Shown: positions 8,377 through 17,345 of the stretch, one piece after another | Position numbering within the stretch: the first letter of the stretch is position 1 | Layout of the letters: each line of letters opens with the position of its first letter | Source: Nostoc indistinguendum CM1-VF10 | GTDB lineage: Bacteria > Cyanobacteriota > Cyanobacteriia > Cyanobacteriales > Nostocaceae | Assembly (NCBI GenBank): GCA_019359215.1 | Contig: JAHHHS010000075.1 | Location: forward strand, 1 to 34,681 | DNA length: 34,681 nucleotides | Direction: 5' to 3' | The notes under the pieces: model-generated | Database searches by the model: none | Told to the model about the DNA's origin: nothing | What the model saw: only the letters and a program-made list of their open reading frames with translations | Translations under genes and position numbers: made by a program

Positions 8377-8594
8377 ACTATTCAAATTAGTATGCGCTTA
8401 AACGCGATCGCCTACATAAGTACTGCATTGTATCCAAAAGAGAGCAGGAAATAAGTGCAAATGCTTTTTAGCTTTATCTAATCGTCTTCCGCAATCTGCT
8501 TTTTATCATAACTATACGTAACCATCCATTGCTTATCTACCAAACCCGATTAAAATAAATACGCAACTTGGGCTTCCATAGGAGTTATCCAGCC

Positions 8595-9257
8595 GTGCAG
8601 CCGGACTTAATAGGCTTGGAAATTAGTAAGGGGGAACTGAGACGTTTGACTGGGTTCGATCCAGAAGACGTTTTTCGCCCCTCTGTTTTGCGAGACAGCA
8701 AGAAGCGATTAGGATTCTTGATCAATGAAATGCTGGTGACGCTGGCGCTAACGCCAATAATTGTGGGCTTTATTTACGCTTTTATTATTCTGCCGATAAT
8801 TGGTTCTTCAATTAGACTTGGAATTCTTTTACTAATTTTAGTGCCAATGCCGATATTAGTGGGGCGATGGCTCTGGCGGCAGTTGACCTGTCCTGAAGGG
8901 CTGACAATACTTTTAGATGAAGTTGATAAATATCATGACCTGATTGCTGCTATAGATATTAATGACCAATTGGCAGCATCAGGAAACGTAGAAAGCAGTT
9001 TCCATGACCGAGATCAAGTCACCGCCGCCCTGCAACTAATTAGAGAAGATTTAGTCCGCGCTCTGAAAACGGAACGAATTTTGCGGGATAATAAAAAATT
9101 GCTTGCTAATAACCAAGAGTTATTTGTGAATAATTTAGCCAGTCTGCAAGCTTTACAAGTTAGTAGTCAAGCAGGCGAATATGCTCAACTGCTAAATCAA
9201 TCATTGCAAATTGCGATCGATGTGCAAGCAGAAATCAGAAAATTGCACAAAGGCTAA
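8595..9257 (+). CDS. Two-TM membrane protein with C-terminal coiled coil, unknown function
   Basis: I do not recognise the family. From the GTG at 8595 it has 220 residues: a short cytoplasmic start (PDLIGLEISKGELRRLTGF), two hydrophobic segments at about 46-68 and 74-92, then a long charged helical part with heptad-like spacing (about 105-215) ending in EYAQLLNQSLQIAIDVQAEI. The frame opens at a TTG nine codons earlier (8568), but AGGAG sits ten bases before the GTG, which decides the start. It precedes the sugar-acid kinase-like gene by 57 bases on the same strand and may share its transcript. A membrane-anchored scaffold is possible; this is only a guess from architecture. Confidence 0.75.
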   Translation: MQPDLIGLEISKGELRRLTGFDPEDVFRPSVLRDSKKRLGFLINEMLVTLALTPIIVGFIYAFIILPIIGSSIRLGILLLILVPMPILVGRWLWRQLTCPEGLTILLDEVDKYHDLIAAIDINDQLAASGNVESSFHDRDQVTAALQLIREDLVRALKTERILRDNKKLLANNQELFVNNLASLQALQVSSQAGEYAQLLNQSLQIAIDVQAEIRKLHKG

Positions 9258-9314
9258 GTAGAGTTTTTATTTGCTGATAAATTTCCTAAAAAACAATCGC
9301 CCCGTTGACTTAAA

Positions 9315-10637
9315 ATGAGCAACAAACCAAAAATAATTGTCCTGGATGATGACCCTACGGGTTCTCAAACAGTCCACAGCTGCTTGCTGCTAATGCACTG
9401 GGATGTGGACACTTTACGCATCGGGTTGCAGGATGATTCGCCGATTTTCTTTGTGCTGACTAATACTAGATCGCTAACGCCAGAGTCAGCTGCATCTGTC
9501 ACCACACAAGTTTGCCAGAACCTGAAAATCGCTTTGAATGCTGAAGGAATTGGCGATTTTCTGATTGTCAGCCGTTCTGATTCTACTTTGCGGGGACATT
9601 ATCCCATTGAAACTGATGCGATCGCACAAGAACTCGGCCCTTTTGATACTCATTTTCTCGTACCAGCATTTTTTGAGGGTGGACGCATCACCCGCGACAG
9701 CGTTCATTATTTAATTATTGGCGGTGTACCCACCCCAGTGCATGAAACCGAATTTGCCCGTGATTCAGTCTTCAGCTACCATCACAGTTACTTACCCAAG
9801 TACGTCGAAGAAAAGACTCAAGGGCGAATCAGTGCCGAAGCTGTAGAAAGGTTTCTCCTAGCTGATATTCGCACTGGTAGTTTGGAACGCTTGTTACAAC
9901 TGAGTGGTAATAAGTGCGGTGTTGTAGATGGTGAAACTCAAGATGATCTCAACCGCTTTGCAGTAGACATATTAGCCGCAGCAAGTCAAGGGAAACGCTT
10001 TTTGTTTCGCAGTGCAGCAAGTATTTTAACAGCTTTAGCCGCTTTACCACCCCAACCCATTGCCGCCGAAAACATGGCCCAGTACGTGCGGCAAGGCAAA
10101 CCAGGTGCGGTAATTGTTGGTTCCCATGTGAAAAAGACTACTCAGCAGTTAGAAGCATTGTTAAGAGTAGAAGGAACAGTGGGCATCGAAGTGAATGTAG
10201 CGCGATTACTTAATGATGCAAATCAATCTGCGGCACTACTAACTGAAATCAAAGAAAGTACACGGGCGGCACACAAGGCTGGCAAAACACCAGTGGTTTA
10301 TACTAGCCGTCAGGAACTGAATTTTAAAGATGTCAACACACGATTGGAGTTTGGGGAAAAAGTTTCAGGTTTATTGATGGATATTGTACGCGGTTTACCA
10401 TCTGATATAGGATTCTTAATCAGCAAGGGTGGCATTACCTCTAATGATGTCTTGAGTAATGGACTAGCTTTAACTTCAGCCCGTTTACTCGGTCAAATTT
10501 TAGCTGGTTGTTCAATGGTGTTAACGCCTTCCGATCATCCCCAGTTTCCTGATTTACCTGTAGTGCTGTTTCCTGGTAATGTCGGCGATGCTGATGCCTT
10601 GGCGACAGTTTATCAGAGGTTGACCCTGCCAATTTGA
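9315..10637 (+). CDS. Four-carbon acid sugar kinase family protein (DUF1537-type)
   Basis: The 440-residue protein starts with KPKIIVLDDDPTGSQTVHSC; the DDDPTG motif is the N-terminal substrate-binding signature of the four-carbon acid sugar kinase family (OtnK/DtnK and relatives). The C-terminal nucleotide-binding domain shows SKGGITSNDVLSNGL and a final VVLFPGNVGDADALA. Family members phosphorylate acids such as threonate, erythronate or 3-oxo-tetronate with ATP. Length matches the family (about 420-440). The usual catabolic partners (class II aldolase, isomerase, dehydrogenase) are absent here, so the substrate in this organism is unknown. The preceding membrane protein gene is 57 bases away. 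Confidence 0.85.
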   Translation: MSNKPKIIVLDDDPTGSQTVHSCLLLMHWDVDTLRIGLQDDSPIFFVLTNTRSLTPESAASVTTQVCQNLKIALNAEGIGDFLIVSRSDSTLRGHYPIETDAIAQELGPFDTHFLVPAFFEGGRITRDSVHYLIIGGVPTPVHETEFARDSVFSYHHSYLPKYVEEKTQGRISAEAVERFLLADIRTGSLERLLQLSGNKCGVVDGETQDDLNRFAVDILAAASQGKRFLFRSAASILTALAALPPQPIAAENMAQYVRQGKPGAVIVGSHVKKTTQQLEALLRVEGTVGIEVNVARLLNDANQSAALLTEIKESTRAAHKAGKTPVVYTSRQELNFKDVNTRLEFGEKVSGLLMDIVRGLPSDIGFLISKGGITSNDVLSNGLALTSARLLGQILAGCSMVLTPSDHPQFPDLPVVLFPGNVGDADALATVYQRLTLPI

Positions 10638-10764
10638 GATTTAAGATTTGAGATTAAATAATCTTTTGCTTCATGCCAGACTAACTTCTTGCTACGCGCT
10701 TTCAGCCCTCGTGGGTAATACAAATCCAAAATCTGTGTATCCTTTGTCTTTTGGCTAGTAATGC

Positions 10765-11841
10765 ATGACTTCTGATTCTGCGGTTCCCGATCTAAAGTCA
10801 AATTCTGCACTTCCTAATGCAGAACCAAACTCTATCCTTTCTGAGGTAGAGGTAAATCCTACTGTTTCTGATGTAGAGTCAGATTCTATCCTCCCGGATG
10901 CGGAGTTAAAATCTGTCCTCCTTTATTTAAAATCAAATACTGTCCTTGAGGATGTAAAGTCAAATCTTGCTAACTCAAATGTAGAGTCAAATCCTGCTAA
11001 CCCAAATGTAGAGTCAAATCCTGCTAACCCAAATGTAGAGTCAAATGCTGATACAGCATTAGATTTTATCCTTACTGATTCAAACCCTAATGAGTCAGCA
11101 TTACCAGGACATCGCGTAAATGACAATACTCAAGTCCAGTTAAAAAGTAAGGAGGGACGACTTTTATTAATTTTGCCCCCGGAATCCCAAGTATCTGCCT
11201 CAGAACTCACTTGGTCTGAAATTTGGCAACAAATAAGACAACGTTTGAATGCAGGCGATCGCTTCCGTATATCTAATACTCCTGTGCATCTGATGGCACA
11301 AGACCGTCTAGTAGATGCCAGGCAACTTCAAGAACTCGCTGAGGCTTTGAATGAAGTACAACTTAGGCTCATATCAGTCTCGACTAGTCGTCGGCAAACT
11401 GCGATCGCTGCCGTCACATCTGGGTATTCTGTAGAACAATTGCAGCCCGTAACTTCCCTGAATTCCGAGCCAAAACCTACAGCCATACCCCAAGAAGACG
11501 CTCTCTATTTGGAAATGACAGTCCGCTCTGGAGTTGAAATTCGTCATCCTGGAACAGTAATTCTATTGGGAGATTTAAATCCAGGTGGTATTGTAATTGC
11601 AGATGGAGATATTATCATCTGGGGTCGCCTACGTGGAATCGCTCATGCTGGTGCTGGAGGCAATCGTGAGTGTCTGATTATGGCTTTGCAAATGGAACCA
11701 ACCCAATTGCGGATCGCAGATGCTGTCGCTAGGGCACCAGAAAAATTGCCAATACAGTTTTTTCCAGAGGTGGCACATATTACGCCCCAAGGAATTCGCA
11801 TTGCTAGGGCTACTGATTTTTCCAGAAACCAATTTACCTAA
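10765..11841 (+). CDS. minC: Septum site-determining protein MinC with repeat-rich N-terminal extension
   Basis: A 358-residue MinC. Residues about 128-225 form the N-terminal FtsZ-inhibiting domain (GRLLLILPPESQ to VSTSRRQTAIAAV), and about 245-350 the beta-helical C-terminal dimerisation/MinD-binding domain with VRSGVEIRHPG, GDLNPGGIVIADGDIIIWG and LRGIAHAGAGGN. Together with MinD and MinE it keeps FtsZ rings away from wrong sites. Ahead of these lies an extension of about 127 residues made of degenerate Asn/Ser/Glu/Pro-rich repeats (DVESDSILPDAE, NVESNPANP), with no MinC homology and likely disordered. The ATG at 10765 is the first in frame. MinC elsewhere is about 230 residues; cyanobacterial MinC often carries N-terminal extensions. 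It leads the minCDE cluster. Confidence 0.93.
   Translation: MTSDSAVPDLKSNSALPNAEPNSILSEVEVNPTVSDVESDSILPDAELKSVLLYLKSNTVLEDVKSNLANSNVESNPANPNVESNPANPNVESNADTALDFILTDSNPNESALPGHRVNDNTQVQLKSKEGRLLLILPPESQVSASELTWSEIWQQIRQRLNAGDRFRISNTPVHLMAQDRLVDARQLQELAEALNEVQLRLISVSTSRRQTAIAAVTSGYSVEQLQPVTSLNSEPKPTAIPQEDALYLEMTVRSGVEIRHPGTVILLGDLNPGGIVIADGDIIIWGRLRGIAHAGAGGNRECLIMALQMEPTQLRIADAVARAPEKLPIQFFPEVAHITPQGIRIARATDFSRNQFT
10954..11047 (+). repeat. 27-bp tandem repeat inside minC
   Basis: A unit starting GTAGAGTCAAATCC and ending CCCAAAT is repeated in frame: degenerate at 10954-10980, identical at 10981-11007 and 11008-11034, and truncated from 11035. It encodes nine residues per unit (VESNPANPN). 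The two identical copies point to recent slippage or unequal exchange, so copy number may vary between strains. Confidence 0.85.
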
Positions 11842-12027
11842 AGCAATCAAGAGCCATAAATATTTACTTAAAGGATGAAGTAGATAAGGATGAAATAATA
11901 CAAATATTCATGCCTCGCCCTGATGAGGAAGATCAGATATTTCTTCATACTTGATACGATACTTCATACTTTATACTGCAATTTACTGTTTTATATTTTC
12001 TGAACCCTTATTGACCGTATTTCTATC

Positions 12028-12834
12028 ATGACTCGCATTATTGTGATTACCTCCGGCAAAGGAGGAGTGGGTAAAACCACAGTTTCGGCAAATCTGGGCA
12101 TGGCTTTAGCCAAAATGGGGCGTCAAGTTGCCTTGGTTGATGCGGATTTTGGTCTGAGAAATTTGGATTTGCTGCTAGGGCTAGAAAACCGCATCGTCTA
12201 TACTGCGGTGGAAGTCTTAGCCAGAGAGTGCCGCTTAGAACAAGCCTTGGTGAAAGATAAGCGCCAACCCAATCTCGTACTTTTGCCGGCAGCCCAAAAT
12301 CGCTCTAAAGATGCAGTCACACCTGAACAGATGAAGTTATTGGTGAATGCATTGGCACAAAAGTATCAGTACGTGATCATCGATAGCCCCGCCGGCATTG
12401 AAAATGGGTTTAAAAATGCGATCGGCCCGGCAAAAGAAGCGCTAGTTATCAGCACACCAGAAATTTCCTCAGTTCGTGACGCCGATCGGGTAGTGGGGTT
12501 ACTTGAGGCACAAGGTATCAAGCGTGTTCATTTAATAATTAACCGCATCAGACCCTCAATGGTGCAGGCAAATGATATGATGTCAGTGCAAGATGTTCAG
12601 GAACTTCTCGCCATTCCCCTAATCGGGGTAATCCCTGACGACGAGCGTGTTATTGTATCTACCAATCGCGGCGAACCCTTAGTGTTAGCAGAAAATCCCT
12701 CTTTAGCTGCCACAGCCTTTGAGAACATTGCTCGTAGATTAGAAGGGGAAAGTGTCGAATTTCTGGAGATCGACTCGTCCCAAGACAGCATCTTCGCCCG
12801 TATACGAAGGTTGTTCAGGACAAAGATTGTTTAA
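12028..12834 (+). CDS. minD: Septum site-determining ATPase MinD
   Basis: The 268-residue protein has the deviant Walker A motif SGKGGVGKTT (residues 9-18), the ALVDADFGLRNLDLLLG switch segment, IDSPAGIE (Walker B, about 118-125) and a C-terminal amphipathic helix (FARIRRLFRTKIV) for reversible membrane binding. MinD dimerises with ATP on the membrane, recruits MinC and is released by MinE. Length equals that of known MinD (about 268-270). It follows minC by 186 bases and precedes minE by 36, the conserved minCDE order. Confidence 0.97.
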   Translation: MTRIIVITSGKGGVGKTTVSANLGMALAKMGRQVALVDADFGLRNLDLLLGLENRIVYTAVEVLARECRLEQALVKDKRQPNLVLLPAAQNRSKDAVTPEQMKLLVNALAQKYQYVIIDSPAGIENGFKNAIGPAKEALVISTPEISSVRDADRVVGLLEAQGIKRVHLIINRIRPSMVQANDMMSVQDVQELLAIPLIGVIPDDERVIVSTNRGEPLVLAENPSLAATAFENIARRLEGESVEFLEIDSSQDSIFARIRRLFRTKIV

Positions 12835-12870
12835 CTTACTTTTCCAGTCTCCGCGCCAGACCTATTCGTA

Positions 12871-13161
12871 ATGATTGAACTTCTAGAACGACTTTTTTCT
12901 CGCGGTACTGATAGCAGTCGAACTCAAGTCAAACGTCGCCTGCAATTGGTGATTGCTCATGATCGCGCTGATTTAGATCCTCAAACATTGGAAAAAATGC
13001 GGAAAGAAATCTTAGATGTAGTCTGTCGCTATGTCGAAATTGAGACGGAGGGCTTGGAGTTCTCTTTAGAAAGCAACCAACGAACCACAGCTTTAATTGC
13101 TAATTTGCCCATCCGCCGAGTCAAAGGAGCTATACCTGAATGGGAAAGGGGTGATAAATAA
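12871..13161 (+). CDS. minE: Cell division topological specificity factor MinE
   Basis: The 96-residue protein begins MIELLERLFSRGTDSSRTQV and continues with KRRLQLVIAHDRADLDPQTLE, the anti-MinCD helix and switch region, then a C-terminal dimerisation domain (EILDVVCRYVEIE). It stimulates MinD ATPase and drives Min pattern formation. The N-terminal LLERLF is the membrane-targeting amphipathic segment. It is the last gene of the minCDE set; no clear terminator hairpin follows. Confidence 0.96.
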   Translation: MIELLERLFSRGTDSSRTQVKRRLQLVIAHDRADLDPQTLEKMRKEILDVVCRYVEIETEGLEFSLESNQRTTALIANLPIRRVKGAIPEWERGDK

Positions 13162-13359
13162 GTCTCTATAGTTTTAATCTGAAGTATTTTTATTTAGGAT
13201 GTAGTGAAAATATCGCCAATTACGACAAATCATCCCAACTTTTGAATTAATAAAAGTCTTTATAAAAAAGTGATTCTACGTCAAATGAGTTGAGATAACA
13301 CAGTATTTGATTTGGGCATACTTACATACAGGTATTATCGATACTATGTTTAGCCTTGT

Positions 13360-13911
13360 ATGTCACGGCTTAAAATCATCTTTTTTCGTATCACTTTGCT
13401 TGTATCTGCTTCGATTTTTATCGGGGTGGCTATTCTTTTGGGGGTGATGCTTGTTACAATCACTGGATTGTCAACTTGGTCAGTTTTAACCCAGCCACGT
13501 ATTCAATGGGAATCCACCTTTGCAACTGTAGTTCGTCGAGAAACCTTTACCTTTACGGAGTCTGAGCCAGAGGGTAAAAAACTAAGCTGTCCGGTAATTC
13601 GATTTACGGTTCAAGGTCAGCAGTATGAAGAACAAAGTGGGCCTTGCGTTATAAAACGCCGTCCTTGTCAAGATTCAAGGCTTAGAAAGTGTCCCAGAGA
13701 TCCTCAATTTGGCAAGGGACAAATAGTAAAGGTTTGGTATGATCGCACCAAACCTCAAAATACTATTATTGCAACTACTGCACCTGCTCAATCTAGCTTG
13801 GGAGATGCTATTAAAATATTTTGTTCTCTAGCAGTGCCGATTGGAGTTTTGCTTCTAGTTGCTAAATTGATGCTGGATGCTACGAAGCGGCTTGGAAAGA
13901 CTCAGGAGTAA
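13360..13911 (+). CDS. DUF3592-like membrane protein
   Basis: A 183-residue protein with a hydrophobic segment at about residues 8-42 and another near 147-168. Between them is a beta-rich exposed part: TVVRRETFTFTESEPEGKKL, then CPVIRFTVQGQQY, then KGQIVKVWYDRTKPQNTII. The VxRRE...PVIRFTVQGQ...GQxVxVWYD pattern is that of DUF3592 domains, which have no assigned biochemical function. Three cysteines in CVIKRRPCQDSRLRKCPRD lie in the loop and could form disulfides if it is outside the cytoplasm. It lies 199 bases after minE on the same strand; no functional link to cell division is known. Confidence 0.7.
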   Translation: MSRLKIIFFRITLLVSASIFIGVAILLGVMLVTITGLSTWSVLTQPRIQWESTFATVVRRETFTFTESEPEGKKLSCPVIRFTVQGQQYEEQSGPCVIKRRPCQDSRLRKCPRDPQFGKGQIVKVWYDRTKPQNTIIATTAPAQSSLGDAIKIFCSLAVPIGVLLLVAKLMLDATKRLGKTQE

Positions 13912-13976
13912 CCTAGTACAACACGGCGAAAATAAACATACCATTTCAAATGGCGCAAAAGCTTAGAATACAATTC

Positions 13977-14004
13977 TTTTGACTTTTGACTTTTGATTTT
14001 TGAC
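13977..14004 (+). repeat. Tandem heptamer repeat (TTTTGAC x4)
   Basis: Four units of TTTTGAC (the third ends in T) lie between the DUF3592-like gene and the convergent hypothetical gene. A small stem CCGC-CTT-GCGG follows at once. This is a typical heptamer repeat of heterocystous cyanobacteria. Confidence 0.75.
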
Positions 14005-14103
14005 TTCCGCCTTGCGGTACTAGTCGGTCACTGTCCTAAGCCTTACTGACGACAAATGCAGCTCATGAAAGTAAGGGAGATTATAAAATTTTCTTTCCCT
14101 AAA

Positions 14104-15423
14104 CTATCGATAAGCAACTTGTGGACCTGCCCAAATTTCTGTAACCTTTTTACCAAAAGTGATCGGCTGATCTTCGTCTGTTGTGGGCACAGTTTTGCCA
14201 TCATTAGCAACTTGCATTAGTGGCCAGTTTTCCTCGCCCAATTCACCTGCACGGAACAACACATGATCCGGTTGTCTTTTACTCCAACCTAACAATACTG
14301 CAATTTTTTCATGCTCATCTTCCTCATTAGCTGGAGCTACGGTGTTAGCGTAATTTTTTTGCCGATCCCAAATTACTGCACTATCTGTAGAATCGCCTGC
14401 ATTAAATATACCTTCAAATTTACGTGCCAAGAAGCGATCGCCTTTTTGCGACCAGCTAACTGGTACTAATACCCCAATTTTACCACTCGTATCAGTTTCT
14501 TCTGATGCCGCCGCCTTTAAAGCCTTTAGCTTTAATAAAGGATCGCTAACAGGAGTCGTTGAAGCCATCACCCACAACTTCTTGGTGTGCATATCTTGGA
14601 CAAACAGAACGCTGGTAACACGGCTGTTGTACATTTCTGGTTTCACTTCCAGTTGCACCCGGCTATAAACAGCATATTTCCCATCTGGAGAAACCACCGG
14701 TACGCTACGGTAGTGACGCACTCCTGAACCGCCTTTGGAACCAATCGCCTCTTGAGTCGCTGTAATCCATTTCCAAGGAATAGGATGAGGACTACCTATA
14801 GGATCTATTTGTTCTGCTTGGGACTCATCACGTGGTTCAGAAACAGGTACTTCCGTCGTTGTGGTTGGTTGTGATTTTCTAAGAGTTGGTGTTACTTGAG
14901 TTGCTGTCAATGATTCAGTAAAAGATTTTTCTTTGAGGAAAGAATTTTCTTGTCCTTTCAAAGACTTGATATTAGCAGCTTTAAGTTTTCGGATTAAATT
15001 AAGCTGACTAACAGGAACATCTGTTAATGGTGCGAGTTCAATTGCTGCCAAAGAATCAGGAACAGTTAAATCGCTACTTGACACAAAACTATCTATTTGA
15101 GCTAAAGACTCAATTTTCTCTGCTGATAATACTTGCGGTTCCTGAACAGCAGTACTTTGTGTTGGCACAGAGTCAAATTTTTCTGTTAAGAAGTAAGTTT
15201 GCTCTGTGGTTAGTATTTCAGCTATCTCAGGTTCCCCAACTACAGCTGTTTCCTTTGATACATCAAAATCTCCAGTGGTCGAAGTTAGTTTAGCTACTTC
15301 GGATTTTACTGCGAACGAGTGAGCCGATGCGCCTAGCAAGGGTGCGATTAGCATCACAACGACAACGTAATTGATCAATGGTTGCGTGCGGAACCATCCT
15401 GACAGCAAAAGGAGTTTAAGCAT
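14104..15423 (-). CDS. Conserved-type cyanobacterial hypothetical protein, secreted or anchored
   Basis: I do not recognise a named family. The 439-residue protein starts with a signal or anchor segment (about residues 17-36, YVVVVMLIAPLLGASAHSFA, with ASA as possible cleavage site). Residues 40-210 are Ser/Thr/Glu-rich, low in aromatics and likely disordered. Residues 215-439 look folded: IPWKWITATQEAIGSKGGSG, then RSVPVVSPDGKYAVYSRVQL and LGWSKRQPDHVLFRAGELGE. The SPDGKYAVYSR and WSQKGDRFLARK segments recall blades of beta-propeller (PD40/WD40-like) proteins, but too few repeats are present to claim a propeller. It is convergent with the DUF3592-like gene and has no close operon partner. 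Confidence 0.7.
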   Translation of the reverse strand: MLKLLLLSGWFRTQPLINYVVVVMLIAPLLGASAHSFAVKSEVAKLTSTTGDFDVSKETAVVGEPEIAEILTTEQTYFLTEKFDSVPTQSTAVQEPQVLSAEKIESLAQIDSFVSSSDLTVPDSLAAIELAPLTDVPVSQLNLIRKLKAANIKSLKGQENSFLKEKSFTESLTATQVTPTLRKSQPTTTTEVPVSEPRDESQAEQIDPIGSPHPIPWKWITATQEAIGSKGGSGVRHYRSVPVVSPDGKYAVYSRVQLEVKPEMYNSRVTSVLFVQDMHTKKLWVMASTTPVSDPLLKLKALKAAASEETDTSGKIGVLVPVSWSQKGDRFLARKFEGIFNAGDSTDSAVIWDRQKNYANTVAPANEEDEHEKIAVLLGWSKRQPDHVLFRAGELGEENWPLMQVANDGKTVPTTDEDQPITFGKKVTEIWAGPQVAYR

Positions 15424-16284
15424 TTGTAGAATCTCTAGAGGGGGCGGTTGCTATGTGAGAAGCAATACCTATGCAGCAATGGGGCAGGCGGTAATTATAT
15501 GTATAACAAGAAACTAAGAACTTTGACGATATATTTTATTCAAATTTTGCAGAGTTTTACACAAATTAAGTATCATCTTTACACCCCTTCTTTCTTAGGT
15601 ATTGGATGTTTTTGTACAAAAATATGCGAGTATAGTAAATATGCTGAAAACTCAGTAATTACTACAGAATATGTAATGTTGCTGTTGCTACACCTAAACA
15701 CACCGAAAACAGGTATTAGTCAAGGGATATTCAGCGTATAGTTTAGCCAATAACGCTGGTAACCAAGAGTGAGATAAATCGGCTATTGGGGATCGTACTA
15801 GCGATCGCTAGTACACTACAAACAAGCCAGGTTACACACTAATATTAGAGGGCAAACCCTCATAATGGTAAACGTGAAGCGTTACGTGAAAGCTTTTAAA
15901 GCGGACGCATAACACATCATACCCAGAAAATACTGCTGTCAGCAACCCAAAGTTATAAATTGCAATCTCAACTACTGCAAAAATAGCTATAAGATGCAAT
16001 AGTTTTTTAGAAATACAATTGCATTTAACGCTAGTTTGGGTGAAATTATCAGGAACACAACAAAATTTACTCGGTAGATGCTCTAGCGGTTCGTGACGAT
16101 ACACCACTAAAGTATTGGGACCACTAAAGGTAGATGCAGTTAATATTAGCTTTTATACTTGTCAACTTAACTATTAAGTTAAATATTGCAGTCTTTTGGT
16201 TCACCAATACGAAAACATTGTACCACCAAACAGCCAATATTATTTACTATTAATTAATCACTAACAGTTAACAACTAATTATTA
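15424..16284. other. Intergenic region upstream of fmt
   Basis: About 860 AT-rich bases between two divergent genes. Two open frames of about 90 codons (15448-15741 plus; 15832-16107 minus) have poor composition and no recognisable family, so they are not called. The one clear structure is the HIP1-centred palindrome at 15795-15814. Confidence 0.5.
15795..15814. repeat. 20-bp perfect palindrome centred on HIP1
   Basis: GTACTAGCGATCGCTAGTAC is identical to its reverse complement and contains GCGATCGC at its centre. It lies in the non-coding stretch before fmt. It extends the HIP1 octamer by six self-complementary bases on each side. Confidence 0.85.
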
Positions 16285-17289
16285 ATGAAAATTGTATTCT
16301 TTGGTACACCACAGTTTGCTGTGCCCACGTTAGAAAAGTTATTGAATCATTCAGAATTTGAGGTGTTGGCAGTTGTTACTCAACCAGATAAACGCCGGGA
16401 ACGCGGAAACAAACTGATCCCCTCACCAGTAAAAGCGATCGCAACTGCTCACAACTTACCAGTATGGCAACCGGAACGGGTGAAAAAAGACACTGAAACT
16501 TTAACCCAACTCAAACAATCAGACGCAGATGTGTTTGTTGTTGTCGCCTATGGACAGATATTATCGTCAAAAATCTTAAATATGCCAAAGTTGGGCTGCA
16601 TTAATGTGCATGGCTCGATTTTACCCAAATATCGGGGTGCAGCACCGATTCAGTGGTGCTTGTACAACGGTGAGAAAGAAACGGGGATCACAACCATGTT
16701 AATGGATGTGGGGATGGATACCGGGCCAATGCTACAAATAGCCACTACACCCATTGGATTACTGGATAATACTCAAGATTTAGCCTTCATACTAGCTGGG
16801 ATCGGTGGGGATTTATTAGTAGAAACTCTATTGAAGTTGGAACGCCAGGAAATTCAACCAATTCCCCAAGATAATTTAGAAGCTACTTATGCACCTCTGA
16901 TTCAAAAACAAGATTATGGTTTGGATTGGACAACAAGCGCTATCCAATTACACAATCAAATCAGAGGCTTTTACCCTAACTGCACCGCTACCTTTCGTAA
17001 CAACCTGCTAAAAATCACCGCTTCTGCTCCCCTTAATTCTGTAAGCGATCGTGATTTACCACCAGAATTACAAGGATTAACTCATAAATTGCCCGATTTG
17101 TCAAATGTATCAGACAGGCCGGGAGTTGTAGTCAGCATTGCCAAAGGAATTGGAGCGATCGTCCAAACTGGGGAAGGTTTGTTGCTGGTACGAGAGGTTC
17201 AGCTAGCTGGTAAACGTCCCCAGTCGGGATGGGATTTTGTTAATGGTACTCGCTTAACTGTGGGAGAAGTTTTTGGTGCGGGTAGTTGA
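16285..17289 (+). CDS. fmt: Methionyl-tRNA formyltransferase
   Basis: The 334-residue enzyme formylates initiator Met-tRNA with 10-formyl-tetrahydrofolate. The N-terminal domain starts MKIVFFGTPQFAVPTLEKLL; VVVAYGQILS, CINVHGSILPKYRGAAPIQW (catalytic Asn/His region of the NxHxSxLP signature, about residues 111-130) and MDVGMDTGPML with the catalytic Asp follow. The C-terminal tRNA-binding domain begins near 208 (IRGFYPNCTATF). Length is slightly above the usual 310-320 because of an insert at about 255-280. The ATG starts right after an AT-rich tract without a strong Shine-Dalgarno. The gene is convergent with the DUF6464-like gene. Confidence 0.96.
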   Translation: MKIVFFGTPQFAVPTLEKLLNHSEFEVLAVVTQPDKRRERGNKLIPSPVKAIATAHNLPVWQPERVKKDTETLTQLKQSDADVFVVVAYGQILSSKILNMPKLGCINVHGSILPKYRGAAPIQWCLYNGEKETGITTMLMDVGMDTGPMLQIATTPIGLLDNTQDLAFILAGIGGDLLVETLLKLERQEIQPIPQDNLEATYAPLIQKQDYGLDWTTSAIQLHNQIRGFYPNCTATFRNNLLKITASAPLNSVSDRDLPPELQGLTHKLPDLSNVSDRPGVVVSIAKGIGAIVQTGEGLLLVREVQLAGKRPQSGWDFVNGTRLTVGEVFGAGS

Positions 17290-17322
17290 GGGAGAATAAC
17301 CGTTAACTTCTAACTCCTGTAC

Positions 17323-17342
17323 AGACGCGATTAATCGCGTCT
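17323..17342. repeat. 20-bp perfect palindrome between convergent genes
   Basis: AGACGCGATTAATCGCGTCT is a perfect palindrome 33 bases after the fmt stop and just before the end of the convergent DUF6464-like gene. Sequences of this kind (ACAGACGCGATTAATCGCG) are, to my knowledge, a common interspersed repeat in Nostoc. As RNA it would fold into a hairpin on either strand and could act as a bidirectional terminator, though no long T-tract follows. Confidence 0.75.
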
Positions 17343-17345
17343 CTC

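Noticed and set aside
15448..15741. Plus-strand open frame of 97 codons before fmt
   Set aside because: AT-rich, no ribosome binding site, no domain features.
15832..16107. Minus-strand open frame of 91 codons before fmt
   Set aside because: A hydrophobic patch is present, but codon use and lack of any start signal do not support it.
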